64,000 nt of DNA. Source: Datnioides undecimradiatus. Its lineage: Eukaryota > Chordata > Actinopteri > Lobotiformes > Datnioididae. The position numbers and the translations under genes are program-made. Below the pieces are notes generated by a model, which was not told the DNA's origin, did no database searches, and saw only the letters and a list, made by a program, of their open reading frames with translations. The stretch is taken from contig WARS01000033.1 of assembly GCA_008933995.1 (NCBI GenBank), forward strand, positions 8,694,287 through 8,758,286, read 5' to 3'. Positions 1-60,400 of the stretch are shown here, one piece after another. Position 1 is the stretch's first letter, and each line of letters starts with the position of its first letter.

Positions 1-602
1 ACAAAATATCTTTCCAAAGCAAAGTGGTCCAAGACAATATGTGAGGCAGTCAACGGGATGTGACAGTCAGGGACAGCTAATGGAGGATAACTATGTACAG
101 TATCTAATGTAACACTGTTTCTTTTTAGAAACTATTTTAAAGACCCCAGCAGACAAGCAAACTATTAACCCTTAACTCTCCAAAAAGGCCTTGGTTCAGC
201 CTGCTAGCTCTGGCTGTGAGAAAATTAATGAATGCCACCAATTCTTTTCTTTTCATTTGTTGGTGCCACTTGAGAATGAAGATGTTTGTAGGAGTGGTTG
301 TTGCACAAAGCCGTTAACTTTGATTAAAGTTAACTTTGCTCACAGCCAAACCTGAAACAATGAAGCCTGCCACAAATTCATTCAGTCATTGTCAGTGAAG
401 GCAGTATGCAATTTCTTCACAAGTTCCAAACACATTCAAATCAAAACATGTGTATCCCTTGCTTTTTATTAGCCAGCACCTTAATGATACGAATGCATGC
501 AAGGGATACCATATGATAGTTTTACATCCTCTTGACAAATAGAAAATGAAATGTCAAGTAGGTGGTAAAGTATGTCTTAGGAGACACGGAGGATTATCTC
601 AC
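1..602. other. myo18a intron running off the left edge
   Basis: No segment matching the next expected coiled-coil exon (human begins SLASRLKENMEK) was found. AT-rich sequence with nothing else recognisable. Confidence 0.7.
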
Positions 603-50617
<50,015 letters not shown>

Positions 50618-50710
50618 GCTTAAAGTTTTCTGCAGTCTTCTACCAGTTTGAATTTACGGCCAGAAAACCAGGATGTCATCAGAGGTGCGTGAGACCATCT
50701 AAAATGTCAT
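50618..50710 (-). promoter_or_regulatory. myo18a: 5' UTR part of exon 2 with three short upstream ORFs
   Basis: The acceptor ctctt-gtctacag before 50710 opens the exon. Three upstream ATGs follow. uORF1 is at 50710-50699 (M-T-F-stop). uORF2 is at 50698-50654 (14 codons and a stop). uORF3 is at 50679-50620 (19 codons and a stop), and its stop ends two bases before the main ATG at 50617. Such layouts usually lower or condition translation of the main frame by reinitiation. Confidence 0.6.
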
Positions 50711-51838
50711 CTGTAGACAAGAGGAAAAAATGGAAAAAAATGATTTTTAACTGTGCACATCTGTACCATCACCCACAGACAGATGTGCAGAAACAATTGT
50801 AGTAGATACAGTAAATCCTTCATCATTTTTAAACAACAGAATTACATTCTTACTTTTAATATATGTTTTTATAAATGTGTGGGTTTTAATTACATTATGA
50901 TACAAACAGCTGTGCATCACTGGTCATTGTAAGCATGCAATAATTTTATATACAGTCATTCTATCCCCCTCAAGGCAAATAAGGCACATCAGTTGCTATG
51001 GTTGCTATACTCAAGCCTATAATGTAATATAATTTACATTTTAAAGACCTTCTTACATTGTATGGTTTCAATGTGTAAAAGCATGCTGTTCAAATACTGT
51101 ATTCGCTTAAAATTCCTCATCATACAGTTTCCGTAACATTTTGACATACAATAAGAAGAAAAGTGTCCTGTCTGCAGGAGAATTGATATGACCTACTGAT
51201 GCATTACAGCCTCAACAAAAGAAAATTGTCAACAAATATTAATACGGATGTGGGATTTAGTCTCTCAGTCACATACACTGATGGACACATGTCTACCCCA
51301 CGTTACATTTGAAGTTGCCCTACATACAGACACTGTTTGGAAGCGCTTTGACCTCATCTGTCTTGCTGTCATGTCAGACGCTCAGCATCACCACCAAAGT
51401 GACGCAGAGCATTTGAACAACCGTGCACGAGAATTTCCGTCGAAGCTGCATGACTGACACACAGCCGGTGTGAACCCACCGACAGTAAATTCGCACTTAA
51501 TCCACACTTAATCACATCTCCTGAGGCCACATAGGCTATGGAAAAGCAATCAAAATCACTTTACAGCACTTTACAATTCTGTGATTATTCTCCTGGCAAG
51601 TTTTCATAGGAAATAAGGAAACATTCTTGAGTTTTGGCTTCACTGAACTTACTGTACACATGGTATTGCTGGGTTATCGCTGCGCCTCGTCCACTGTTTG
51701 GCCGTAATGCTCTCCCTTTAAGCTGCTTTGCCCTCATTCTCTAGCACCGGTGGCCTTAGGGAACACTTTCAGTAGAGAGCGCAAACATGTCATTTATTCA
51801 AAACAACAAAGTAAACGCTGTTAGGAGACATGACATAC
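50711..51838. other. 5' UTR intron of myo18a
   Basis: Bounded by donor gcag|gtatgt at 51839/51838 and acceptor ttgtctacag at 50711/50710. Nothing else recognised. Confidence 0.45.
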
Positions 51839-52010
51839 CTGCAACTGGCCGAAGGTGACCGCGTTGTTATCTTGCATGTAGTTTTCAGCATTTTCCTCCT
51901 CGAAATTGACAGTAGGTGCGAGAAATGCACTTGTGATGCCTTCAAATGTTTGCTGTAAGCTCCGAATTTAGATAATTGTGATCGTTCGTGTACGACCCAA
52001 GGATGCAAAA
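51839..52010 (-). other. myo18a: probable noncoding first exon of the PDZ-type myo18a transcript
   Basis: A good donor (GCAG, then gtatgt) ends a candidate exon at 51839, and a strong acceptor with a long pyrimidine tract lies at 50710, just before the PDZ coding exon. The pair gives a 5' UTR intron of about 1.1 kb. The outer limit (about 52,010) is a guess: I see no TATA box. Inferred from splice signals only. Confidence 0.4.
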
Positions 52011-53250
52011 GATCACTTATGTGTTTATTTAATTTCAGAAAAGGTCATTAGCAGTTATGCGTAAAAAAAGAAACGTGTAAAAGACGAAAAGTAGACTGGA
52101 AAACTGAACTTGTTTGAAATATATGGACTGTAGGAGAACCACAAAATGACTAATTAGTTAAAGAACTTACTATTCTATTTGCAGTCCATTTCTGTATGTT
52201 ACTTGCAGGACAATTTGTGCCAATCACAGCATTCGTTTGTCGCAATTGTCGTAGTTAGGTTGTCTATGTCTGGTCTGCTCTAAAGTCTAGAAATTACAAT
52301 AGTACTCGAAGGCAGCACAAGCGTAAACCGGACAGCAGTGACCCCTCCTGGTGCTTTTACTATCTGGAAAACTCAATGTCCACGTGCAAAGGCAGAGCCA
52401 GGCACCAGGCTGTTGCCCAGGTTTGATTTTCTGGACTAATGTTAGAAATCATCGTCCAACAACATTTCTTTATTTAGAAATCTGATAAGTTATTGTATGG
52501 GATGTTTTCAGATGTTTTTAAACCCAATGATAAATAACCTGATATCATATATCTCATAAATGTAAGTGACGCAAGTTCCACTATGTGCCTTTGAGATTTC
52601 GCATATGACTTACAATTCAAAATCACAAATGTAAGTTCTTGAGGACTAGGTATGGTATAGGACATAATTATAATGCAGGAGAGGTAGACGATTTTTCAGA
52701 CATATCCGGCCAAGTCAAGAAAAATCAAGCTTTTGTTCAACTAAATGTCAGAGTTAGACGATCATATGGGTATGATTTCGCTTAATTGGTTAAGGACCAA
52801 CAAGTAGACAATCGTCCTATCCAATTATATGGTGGCCTTTGTCTCCAAATCCAGGTTTGAATAAATCACAGCAAATACATCAGTTTGACTATATTTACAG
52901 AAACATTTTCACAAAATGCTGCACCACATTAATATCAGTGCATCCCTCTGCAGTACGTCTAATAAACCAAGAATGCTAAACAAATTTAAGCATCTACAAA
53001 TCTTTCAAAAGTTTGTGCGTAGTAGTAGAGTAAAGTAGCAGTGGTGGGGATAGAATCAAATAAAGTGAATTTGTCACAGTTTCTCCCTGAAAGTGCGTGA
53101 ATCATTTTAATAATTACTAATGTCACAGTTAAGTTAAACTCATCCATCCTGGAAAGATTTAAGTTCAATCAATTGATAAATATAAGTGCAGTCATAGATG
53201 GAAAATATATAGTAAATATGACACAAAGGAAAAATATAGTTTGGAATCAT
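52011..53250. other. spacer between connexin stop and myo18a 5' end
   Basis: Should hold the connexin 3' UTR and the myo18a promoter. Minus-strand polyadenylation hexamers: ATTAAA at 53106-53111 (about 140 bases after the stop) and AATAAA at 52469-52474. Which one is used cannot be told. No ORF of note. Confidence 0.5.
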
Positions 53251-54369
53251 TCACAGCCAAGATTTTTTGCCTCTTCCTATTCTGGCCATATTGTGCAGCC
53301 TGGTCTTAGTGCGTTCCTTTTCTTCCGGATTTCTCTTGGAAGTGCACTCCAGTGTAGAGTCTGTCTCAAAGGAGATGGCAGGGGCCTGGTTTGAAACACT
53401 GCTGCTCTTGTCCCGCGACATGGTAGAGGTGGTCTGCAGGACGACCCTGCCACGCAAAGAGTGTTTGAGCTCAAGCAACAGTGGGTTGTTGTCTGAGTAT
53501 AATTCCACCTGCTGCACAGGGTCTCTGTCTGACTTACAGCATGTGCAACACGCAGAGAACAATACTCTGAAAATATAAATCCAGCCTAGATAATGCAGCT
53601 CCACAATGTTCAAGATGAAGCAACCTAGACTGACACTGAACATGAAGTTGAGAAAGATGGTCTTCTCTGTTGCTCGAGACACAAAGCAGTCAGTTCTGTT
53701 TGGACAGGGGTAGGTCTCACAGCGGAAAAGGTGTGGAACCTCAAATCCAAATAGGTAATACTGCCCAATGAGGAAGATCATCTCCATGATGGAGCGCAGC
53801 AGAACATGTATGATGTAGATAAGTAGTACCTGGCTGGAGAGCTGAGTTGGGTCCTTTCCTACCTCTCTCATTTCCTCTTCCAGCTGGCTTCTCTCTTCAC
53901 ACTCATCTTCCTGTGAGCTCCACTCCTCACTGTTATAAGCTGCGTTATAAGGACTGCCAGCTTCCAGTGTAGTCTCTTTATCTCCCACTATGTGCTTTTC
54001 CCTTTCAAGTGAGGGTGAGGACCTGGGTACCACTTCAACCTTCTTAACCTCTAACTTTTCATTCTTGGTGATTTTTTGCAAGACGTAGACAATGTAGAAG
54101 ATAGATGGTGTGGAGACAAGAACAATCTGGAAGACCCAAAAGCGCAAGTGTGAGACAGGAGCAAAAGTGTCATAGCAGACATTATTACATCCAGGTTGTA
54201 GGGTGTTGCAGGTAAACTTGGACTGCTCATCACTGTAGACAGCATCTCCCACCAAGGCCACAAGCAAGATGCGGAAGATGAGCAGCATCGTCAGCCATAT
54301 CTTGCCAATGACTGTGGAGTGATTTTGAACCTCCGTTAGGAAGCGGCCAAGAATGGACCAGTCTCCCAT
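53251..54369 (-). CDS. connexin (gap junction protein), gamma/delta-like, 372 aa
   Basis: Gap-junction channel subunit: six form a hemichannel in the plasma membrane that docks with another cell's. Complete in one exon. N-terminus MGDWSILGRFLTEVQNHST. Four membrane segments at about 22-41, 76-97, 181-203 and 236-258. First extracellular loop has C54-x6-C61-x3-C65, and the second has C217-x4-C222-x5-C228, the connexin signature. The cytoplasmic loop is long and acidic (about 98-180), as in Cx45-type gamma connexins. CNTLQPGC and VSHLRFW recall delta connexins. A Cys cluster (CCTCC, 274-278) follows the fourth segment and may be palmitoylated. Tail ends GRGKKSWL. I could not assign an ortholog name. 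Confidence 0.95.
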   Translation of the reverse strand: MGDWSILGRFLTEVQNHSTVIGKIWLTMLLIFRILLVALVGDAVYSDEQSKFTCNTLQPGCNNVCYDTFAPVSHLRFWVFQIVLVSTPSIFYIVYVLQKITKNEKLEVKKVEVVPRSSPSLEREKHIVGDKETTLEAGSPYNAAYNSEEWSSQEDECEERSQLEEEMREVGKDPTQLSSQVLLIYIIHVLLRSIMEMIFLIGQYYLFGFEVPHLFRCETYPCPNRTDCFVSRATEKTIFLNFMFSVSLGCFILNIVELHYLGWIYIFRVLFSACCTCCKSDRDPVQQVELYSDNNPLLLELKHSLRGRVVLQTTSTMSRDKSSSVSNQAPAISFETDSTLECTSKRNPEEKERTKTRLHNMARIGRGKKSWL

Positions 54370-54371
54370 TT
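54370..54371 (-). other. start of connexin coding exon (splice acceptor at 54372-54373)
   Basis: tgtttttccacag precedes AAATGGGAGAC, so only two untranslated bases precede the ATG. Connexin genes commonly have a noncoding first exon spliced just before the start codon. Confidence 0.7.
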
Positions 54372-54960
54372 CTGTGGAAAAACAATTGTTTTATATTAAC
54401 AGCTGTATCCTAATCAAATTGAAAAAACCTTCACCCCTGAGGAAAAACATGACTCAGCTGTCTTAGGAAGGAAGCAGGTGCACATAACCAGATGTATTTG
54501 CACATGAGCAACTTTCAAATATTATCTAGAGTTTAATATTTACTCAGAAATCCCTGATGAATATACAGTAAATGTCATCAAATAGCTTTCCGAGTGTGTC
54601 ATCGTCTCATGTTTGTATGTTACAATCTGCCGAGACCGTCAGTGTGAATTTTTACAACAGAATTTTTAGAAAGGATAAACAGCTCAAGTTAAATCAAGCA
54701 ATTTTTTTCAAAATATATTTTAATGACAAAAGAGATCCTGCATTAAGCTGTAAATGACAGCAGTTTGTTTAAATGATCAAAAAAGTCTGCTCCATAACAT
54801 GCCATTTCTTGTAACAGAAAATAGCGTTTTGAATTTTACAGCTTTATAAAGTAATTGTCAACTCATCTCTTAATTCAAGAATTCATTATGAAATTATCAA
54901 ATCATCAAATATGTCTTACTAAAACTGAAAACAAGCTTCTCCTCTCCTGGAGGTGCTTAC

Positions 54961-55130
54961 CTTTGGAGAGTCTTTCTTATCCAAAGCTGGAAAAATATCA
55001 GAGGAAGCAATCTGCATAACTGTATTTTCAAGTGAAGCCTGTTGCTGGATGTTATCGTGTCTTTTGAGCGGGATGAGGGGAGAATGGGCTGACCACACAT
55101 ATTCCCTAACTCTAACTGAAACGTTCATTG
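54961..55130 (-). other. candidate noncoding exon 1 of the connexin gene
   Basis: A good donor (CCAAAG, then gtaagc) ends at 54961, giving a 589-bp intron to the acceptor at 54371. The upstream limit is uncertain and no TATA box was seen. Confidence 0.35.
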
Positions 55131-57370
55131 CACTGTATGTGAATAAAGGCTTTCAATGTACAGTGGGACAAAGATTGAAAAGTACAATGGGGGCACCTTT
55201 ACTGAACAGCCATTCGCAGGCGAGCAGAGAGTTCAAAGAACGTACTGGAAAGAGTGTGCACAATACCAATTCAAGCATGGATCTGTGTCCACTTTAATTT
55301 TTGAGGTGAAATGCAAGTCTGGTATGGTTTCTCGGAAAATTTTCCTACTTTAGCCTTGGTGGATACATCAAATATAATGTGAAGGGTGCCCACAGCACTG
55401 TCAAGTTTTTTTTTTTTGCTTGTAGAGCAAGGAATGTACCTCTGGTTCATTTTATAAATGTCCCTGTTTTCACACTCTGCTCTGAAAACTGTATAAACGG
55501 GAAAAAAGCATGAATTTCCTCTTTTGCTGGCTCTGAAAATAAAGAATATGTTACATTTGAGCCAGAGAGGGAAATCTGCGTTCAACTGTAAAACTGTGAA
55601 GCTTTTTGTGTTTAGGTTTGAATCTCTTTCCCTCATATTTGAGTTATGCTTCCTTGATTTGAGATTTGTCATTGGAAAAAGGATTGTCTTTTTATCTACA
55701 AACAGTGATTATTGTGTCATGAGCACTATTTGTGTACATTGTCTGATGCTGCCAAGCAATCTGGGCTATGTTGCTTTGGTGACAATACACAGCACTCTTT
55801 TGCTGCCTTAAACTGATTGTAGTAGCAGGAATATTTTTAGCTGGGAAGCCGGGGATAAGAAAATTCAGATAATTAAGATATTTAATCAAAAATCTGAATA
55901 CAAAAAGTACATAGGGTGATATCTTACTCACTCTACAGCCGGATTTGAATAGAAGATGTTGGGATGACATAAGACGGTGTGTGTGTCTTGGTTATCTGAG
56001 CCTCTAGGACAGCCCTTGTAGCTTATGAAGGTCATCTGGCATTACCTACTGTTCTTGTAACTCCAGATGCTCTGTACTTTTCTCTTTGCTGTCTACAAGG
56101 TTGAAGGTGTCATTTGATCATACACGGGCATCCTGTCTCGCATCAAGAACCTTTTACCCTGCTCCATAAGAGATATTAGTTATTAGTATTTCAAAGTAAC
56201 ATTGCTGTTTTATGTTTCATGACTAAATAAAAAGGCTAATGTGTGAAACCTCTTTGAGACAGGTGCAAAAACATCAGGATGATACAAGGCAGCAATGAGT
56301 AATTTCTAGAGTGAGTCAGATACCACTCTTCCTGAGGGTTGAGTCTACTACACATTAGTTAATCATTGGATAAAATATACAGTTTGATGATGAATTACAT
56401 AACCCACTGAAGGACAAAACTGAATATAGTCCTGAGGCGAATCATGAATAAATGCACGTCTAACTCATTTGTAGAAAAACAAGATAGGGTTTGATTATTG
56501 GTTACAGGATGTTTCAATTTCTGTTTCCTCAGTGATTTAAGCTATGTACAAAATGTTTTTCCCTGCACACTTAACCTTCACTTTCAACAAAACAGCATTC
56601 TGAAAGTATAAGTCATAACTGTTGTGTAACGATAATCTTGTTAAACGACTCATGAACATTGCAAGTTCAATATTTATGCAGTCATCAATTGTCACCTGAT
56701 CAGAAATTGGGCAATTTCCTGTTGTAGTTGAAAAAAAAAAACAAATTCAGTAATTTCTGTCATACACAACAAGCTATTTTTTAATCGTATATATTTATTT
56801 TAAGATGTCTATTGACCGCCAAGAGCAGACTGAATCTATGTTATTTTGGTCCTCCAGAGGCAATTCGTACAATTTATGGACTCTGTCGTTTTCATTCATC
56901 CCCATCCTATGAATGAAGATAAGCTACGACGCACGCGGATATTTTCTTGTTTAGTTTATATTAAAACCACTCTAATTATATGGCGAAACAAAGGCTAAAT
57001 GTTTGTGATGCCGAATATACCAATTTCCAAGCAAAATTTTCTAGATAAAACGAATATAGAGTTGCTGAAATACAACCATATCTCAACCACATGCGACAGT
57101 AGTCGATTATAACAAATACCCCTCGCAGTATCAGCGAAAAAACATTCAGAGGGGTTTAGTAGAAATTCGACTAAATCAAATACACTTTTGCGACAGGAGA
57201 TTAACAATTCAGTTAATCTATAGCAAATATATTTTAGTGCTAAATTCAAGTTGGCAGTTTTTAGTAGTTTATCTATTTTTTGTGAGCCACTTAACAAATA
57301 CAATAATTACCCTTTAACGCGCTAAATTTAATATCCCCCCTAAATAGTATGTAAAGTGGTTCAGCCCTCG
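55131..57370. other. intergenic region between connexin (left) and vezf1 (right)
   Basis: AT-rich, no gene recognised. The two flanking genes diverge from it, so both promoters probably lie at its ends. Confidence 0.6.
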
Positions 57371-57376
57371 AGGTTA

Positions 57377-57385
57377 CCGGAAGTT
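57377..57385 (+). promoter_or_regulatory. ETS-family site ACCGGAAGT in the vezf1 promoter
   Basis: Matches the GABP/ELK-type ETS consensus CCGGAAGT, common at start sites of TATA-less vertebrate promoters. It lies 74 bp before the vezf1 ATG. Confidence 0.6.
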
Positions 57386-57458
57386 GTTTCAGCTGCCATG
57401 TTTGGTTGCTTTGTTGTAGGCTTCTACTTGGTTTCCTACAGAATTAGTAAGTGTGGAA

Positions 57459-57491
57459 ATGGAGCCGAGCTGGAGTACGTTTCTTTTTCAA
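57459..57491 (+). CDS. vezf1: first coding exon of VEZF1-like zinc-finger protein (gene continues right)
   Basis: ATG in strong context (GAAATGG) opens MEPSWSTFLFQ and stops at a consensus donor CAA|gtaagt, phase 0. Human VEZF1 begins MEANWTAFLFQ, 7 of 11 residues the same including the FLFQ end, which as I recall is also where the first exon ends. VEZF1 is a nuclear C2H2 zinc-finger factor acting in vascular and blood development. The zinc-finger exons are not in the window. An out-of-frame ATG at 57398 lies upstream and would overlap if transcription begins before it. Only 11 residues support the call. Confidence 0.6.
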
Positions 57492-60400
57492 GTAAGTTGA
57501 CTCTTTTGGAGGGAAACTGCGAAAGTGGGTAATACAACCTTTAAAAATGCAAACACGCGATATTTTAGCGGTAAAACCAGTTTTTAAACGAGTAACGCTA
57601 GGATCAAGTAACCAAGCAAAACAATGGTATATGAATCCAGGCTTCCAGCTGTGAGGCTTGGGAATGACGCTAGAACAAAAAATCATATCTTTTCAACGAG
57701 TGTTTGAAATATATGTCTTGTTTTTCTTTGATGTGATTACATAGATCATGGATGTTGAATAGCTAGACAGCATTTGTGATCTTTTAAGTTTGTTTGCCAA
57801 GTCGGAGCCAGCAAAACATGCGGGATCATTTGAAGTAAGGCTGGAGACGCCACTGCACCGTTACAATCGAGACAGACCTGTTTTTTTCCTGTGATTGAGG
57901 GCTTTGATCGGACGCCGGAGGATAATGAGATGTAACGCCAGCGAAGATTTTTATTGTAAAACGAAAAAATACCGCGGGCGATTTTCAATCAAACTAATTT
58001 ATGTTAGCACAGTTGGCCAAGTGTATACTTAGGTTATCAGCTGCTGAGATTTACTAACGGCCATTCGCAAGTCCGCGGTGAACTTTCCGCTTGCCTCAGC
58101 CGGTTCGGCAGTAACTAGCCAAGTTAGCTAACGATGTTTAGGCTCCCTTCATCAAACTCACTGGCTAATTCAGCTTAATTTGGGCGAGGCTGCCGTCGCA
58201 AGCTCGCAAAACTAACGTTACACGACTTGCTAACCGGCGCTGTTCAGCTCTGTGTTTATTAACTAGCTATTTATTCCGGGAGACCGCGGTGGAAAGGAAT
58301 TCAAACTATGCACACACCAGCTAACACTAGCAACGAAGAGGCACATTTGAAATTAGCAACGACGTTACGCAGTTTATAAACCCATTTTCAGCCAGAGAGT
58401 GAGTCCCAGCCGCTGTTGAGCGATATCTGCCACGGTTTGGTGGTTTTCACTGTGTACCAAGATGGAAGGCTATTGTTCAATGAAATGAATGAAATGTTTT
58501 ATTCCCATGGCCTTACTTAGCTTCAAAGAATTAAGCCTGGTGTGAATAGAGAAATGTTAAGACCCCTAGTTTTTATGGAGCGAGTACATTTCAAATGATT
58601 TTTTTTTAAACCGTAGAATCGATCCTTTTTATAGCAATTCTGTTTTTTATTGATCAATATCCTGTCCCAAGACCAGCACCATTTTGCCGTTTTCGGTGTT
58701 TTTGCTAGACTGCAACACTTTTTTTAGTGCATGCATTGTTGTTGTTGTTTTTTTAAACTTTGCCTTATCTATGAAGTTATGTCCCAAGTATGATTTTTAG
58801 TGGGTGTGACGAGCTCCTCATGGGAGAAACTTCCTCAATGAACTTAAGAAGCAGTCCTGAAGCAGTTCACTGTCATTCACAAAAAATACTCTGCAGAATT
58901 TACATTTTTAGAGAATGAACGATACTGATTAACTGAGAGTAATTGACCAATCATTAAGATTTGGATCAATTAACTATTAAGTAAAGATCTAAATTATGAT
59001 TATCTGATATTCAATTATATTAAAAGTGTCTAATATGTTCAAGCTGCTACCATTTTTATGTTTCATAGGCTATGCAGAGAATACATGTTGTGTTGCTGTG
59101 GACATGAAAAATGCACTTGGTATTTCTGGATGTAAGCTTAATTATTGTGATTAATTAATTTTTTTTCCAATTGGTTGATTCTTTTAATCTTACCAAACGC
59201 TGATTAAAGTAACAGTTGCAGTTCTGATCTAGAATACTCTCTCTCTCTCACCATGCAAAGTTTTTGGTTGTGTTTTACAACTTCACAAGAGTGACTGTCA
59301 TCTTGTTTGCAATCCCTTGCCAGTGCCAGTCAGTGGCGGATAGTTAATACTCAAACATGTTCAAACTTGAGAGAAACATGTTAACTGAGAGAAACTTGAG
59401 TCTACTATGTTAATAAACTGATAGGTTAATGAAAAAGCCTAATTAATGCAGAGAGGGAGGGTTCATAGGAAATGGTGGAGAGGACACGCATATGATAGTC
59501 ATATAACTTGTGTGTTATCATTTTGCAGGCTACTGCAGTTGCATTCATAGAGCCAAGAGGAGGTACAGTTGGCAGAAGTACCACAGGAAAGCTTGAATCT
59601 GTTGAACTTCAAAGTTTTCCTTTGTAGATAAAGGTCTTACTGCGCAAGGCAAAGTTGACATTTCTTATCCAGTGTTGTTAACAATAGCCCTGCCTAGTAG
59701 TAGACAACCAAGAGTCAAATACAAACGAATAATGCACTGCACACAATGTACACCTACGTCACATTTCAATGCTTTTGGGATACGTCACCTTTTTGTGAGT
59801 TTGGTAATGTTTTACTTTGCTGTCAGAGACTGATCACTTACTTGGATCTTACTTTGAGCACTGTTTCTTCATGATTTTTAAAAAAAAAGGCAGCTGGACA
59901 GTGTGGCTTGTTGTGGAGTGCCTGGCATCTAGCCAGAAGCCCTGCATGTATTATGTACCTCGCACTGTTACTGTGTCAATCTCATGTAAATCTGCATGCA
60001 GTTAGTGTTCGCTTTTGGGCTTGATGTAAGTTGGGTGATATTTCTTGCAACTACAAGAAAGTTCTTCACTGTGTTACCATGTTTATGCAAAAGTATTTCA
60101 TTAAGATGTGTAGATTAAAAGATGATTAACATATTCTTGTACAAATTCTTTGTCAGGCGCTTTGAATGATCCATATTGTTGTGTAAATGAGCTTGAATAT
60201 TACCATAAGTACAGCTGTATCTCCTCCTATTTCTGATAAATGTGCATTATATTAAAACCCGATATCAGTAAGGCTACACATAAGACCCCTTATATGAATT
60301 ATTTTGTATAAACCACTTAGGCTGTGGATGCAAAGGCATATATCAAATAAGAAAATTTAAAAGAGGAAAATTCTAAAGACAGTGCCCAAGTACAAAAATC

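Noticed and set aside
57398-57533. ATG at 57398 opening MFGCFVVGFYL
   Set aside because: No homology, reads past the exon donor into the intron, and is out of frame with the VEZF1-like start.
58900-59230. Second copy of the TTAATC-type interspersed repeat
   Set aside because: Only scattered AT-rich similarity and a GTTGCAG-like end; too weak to call.
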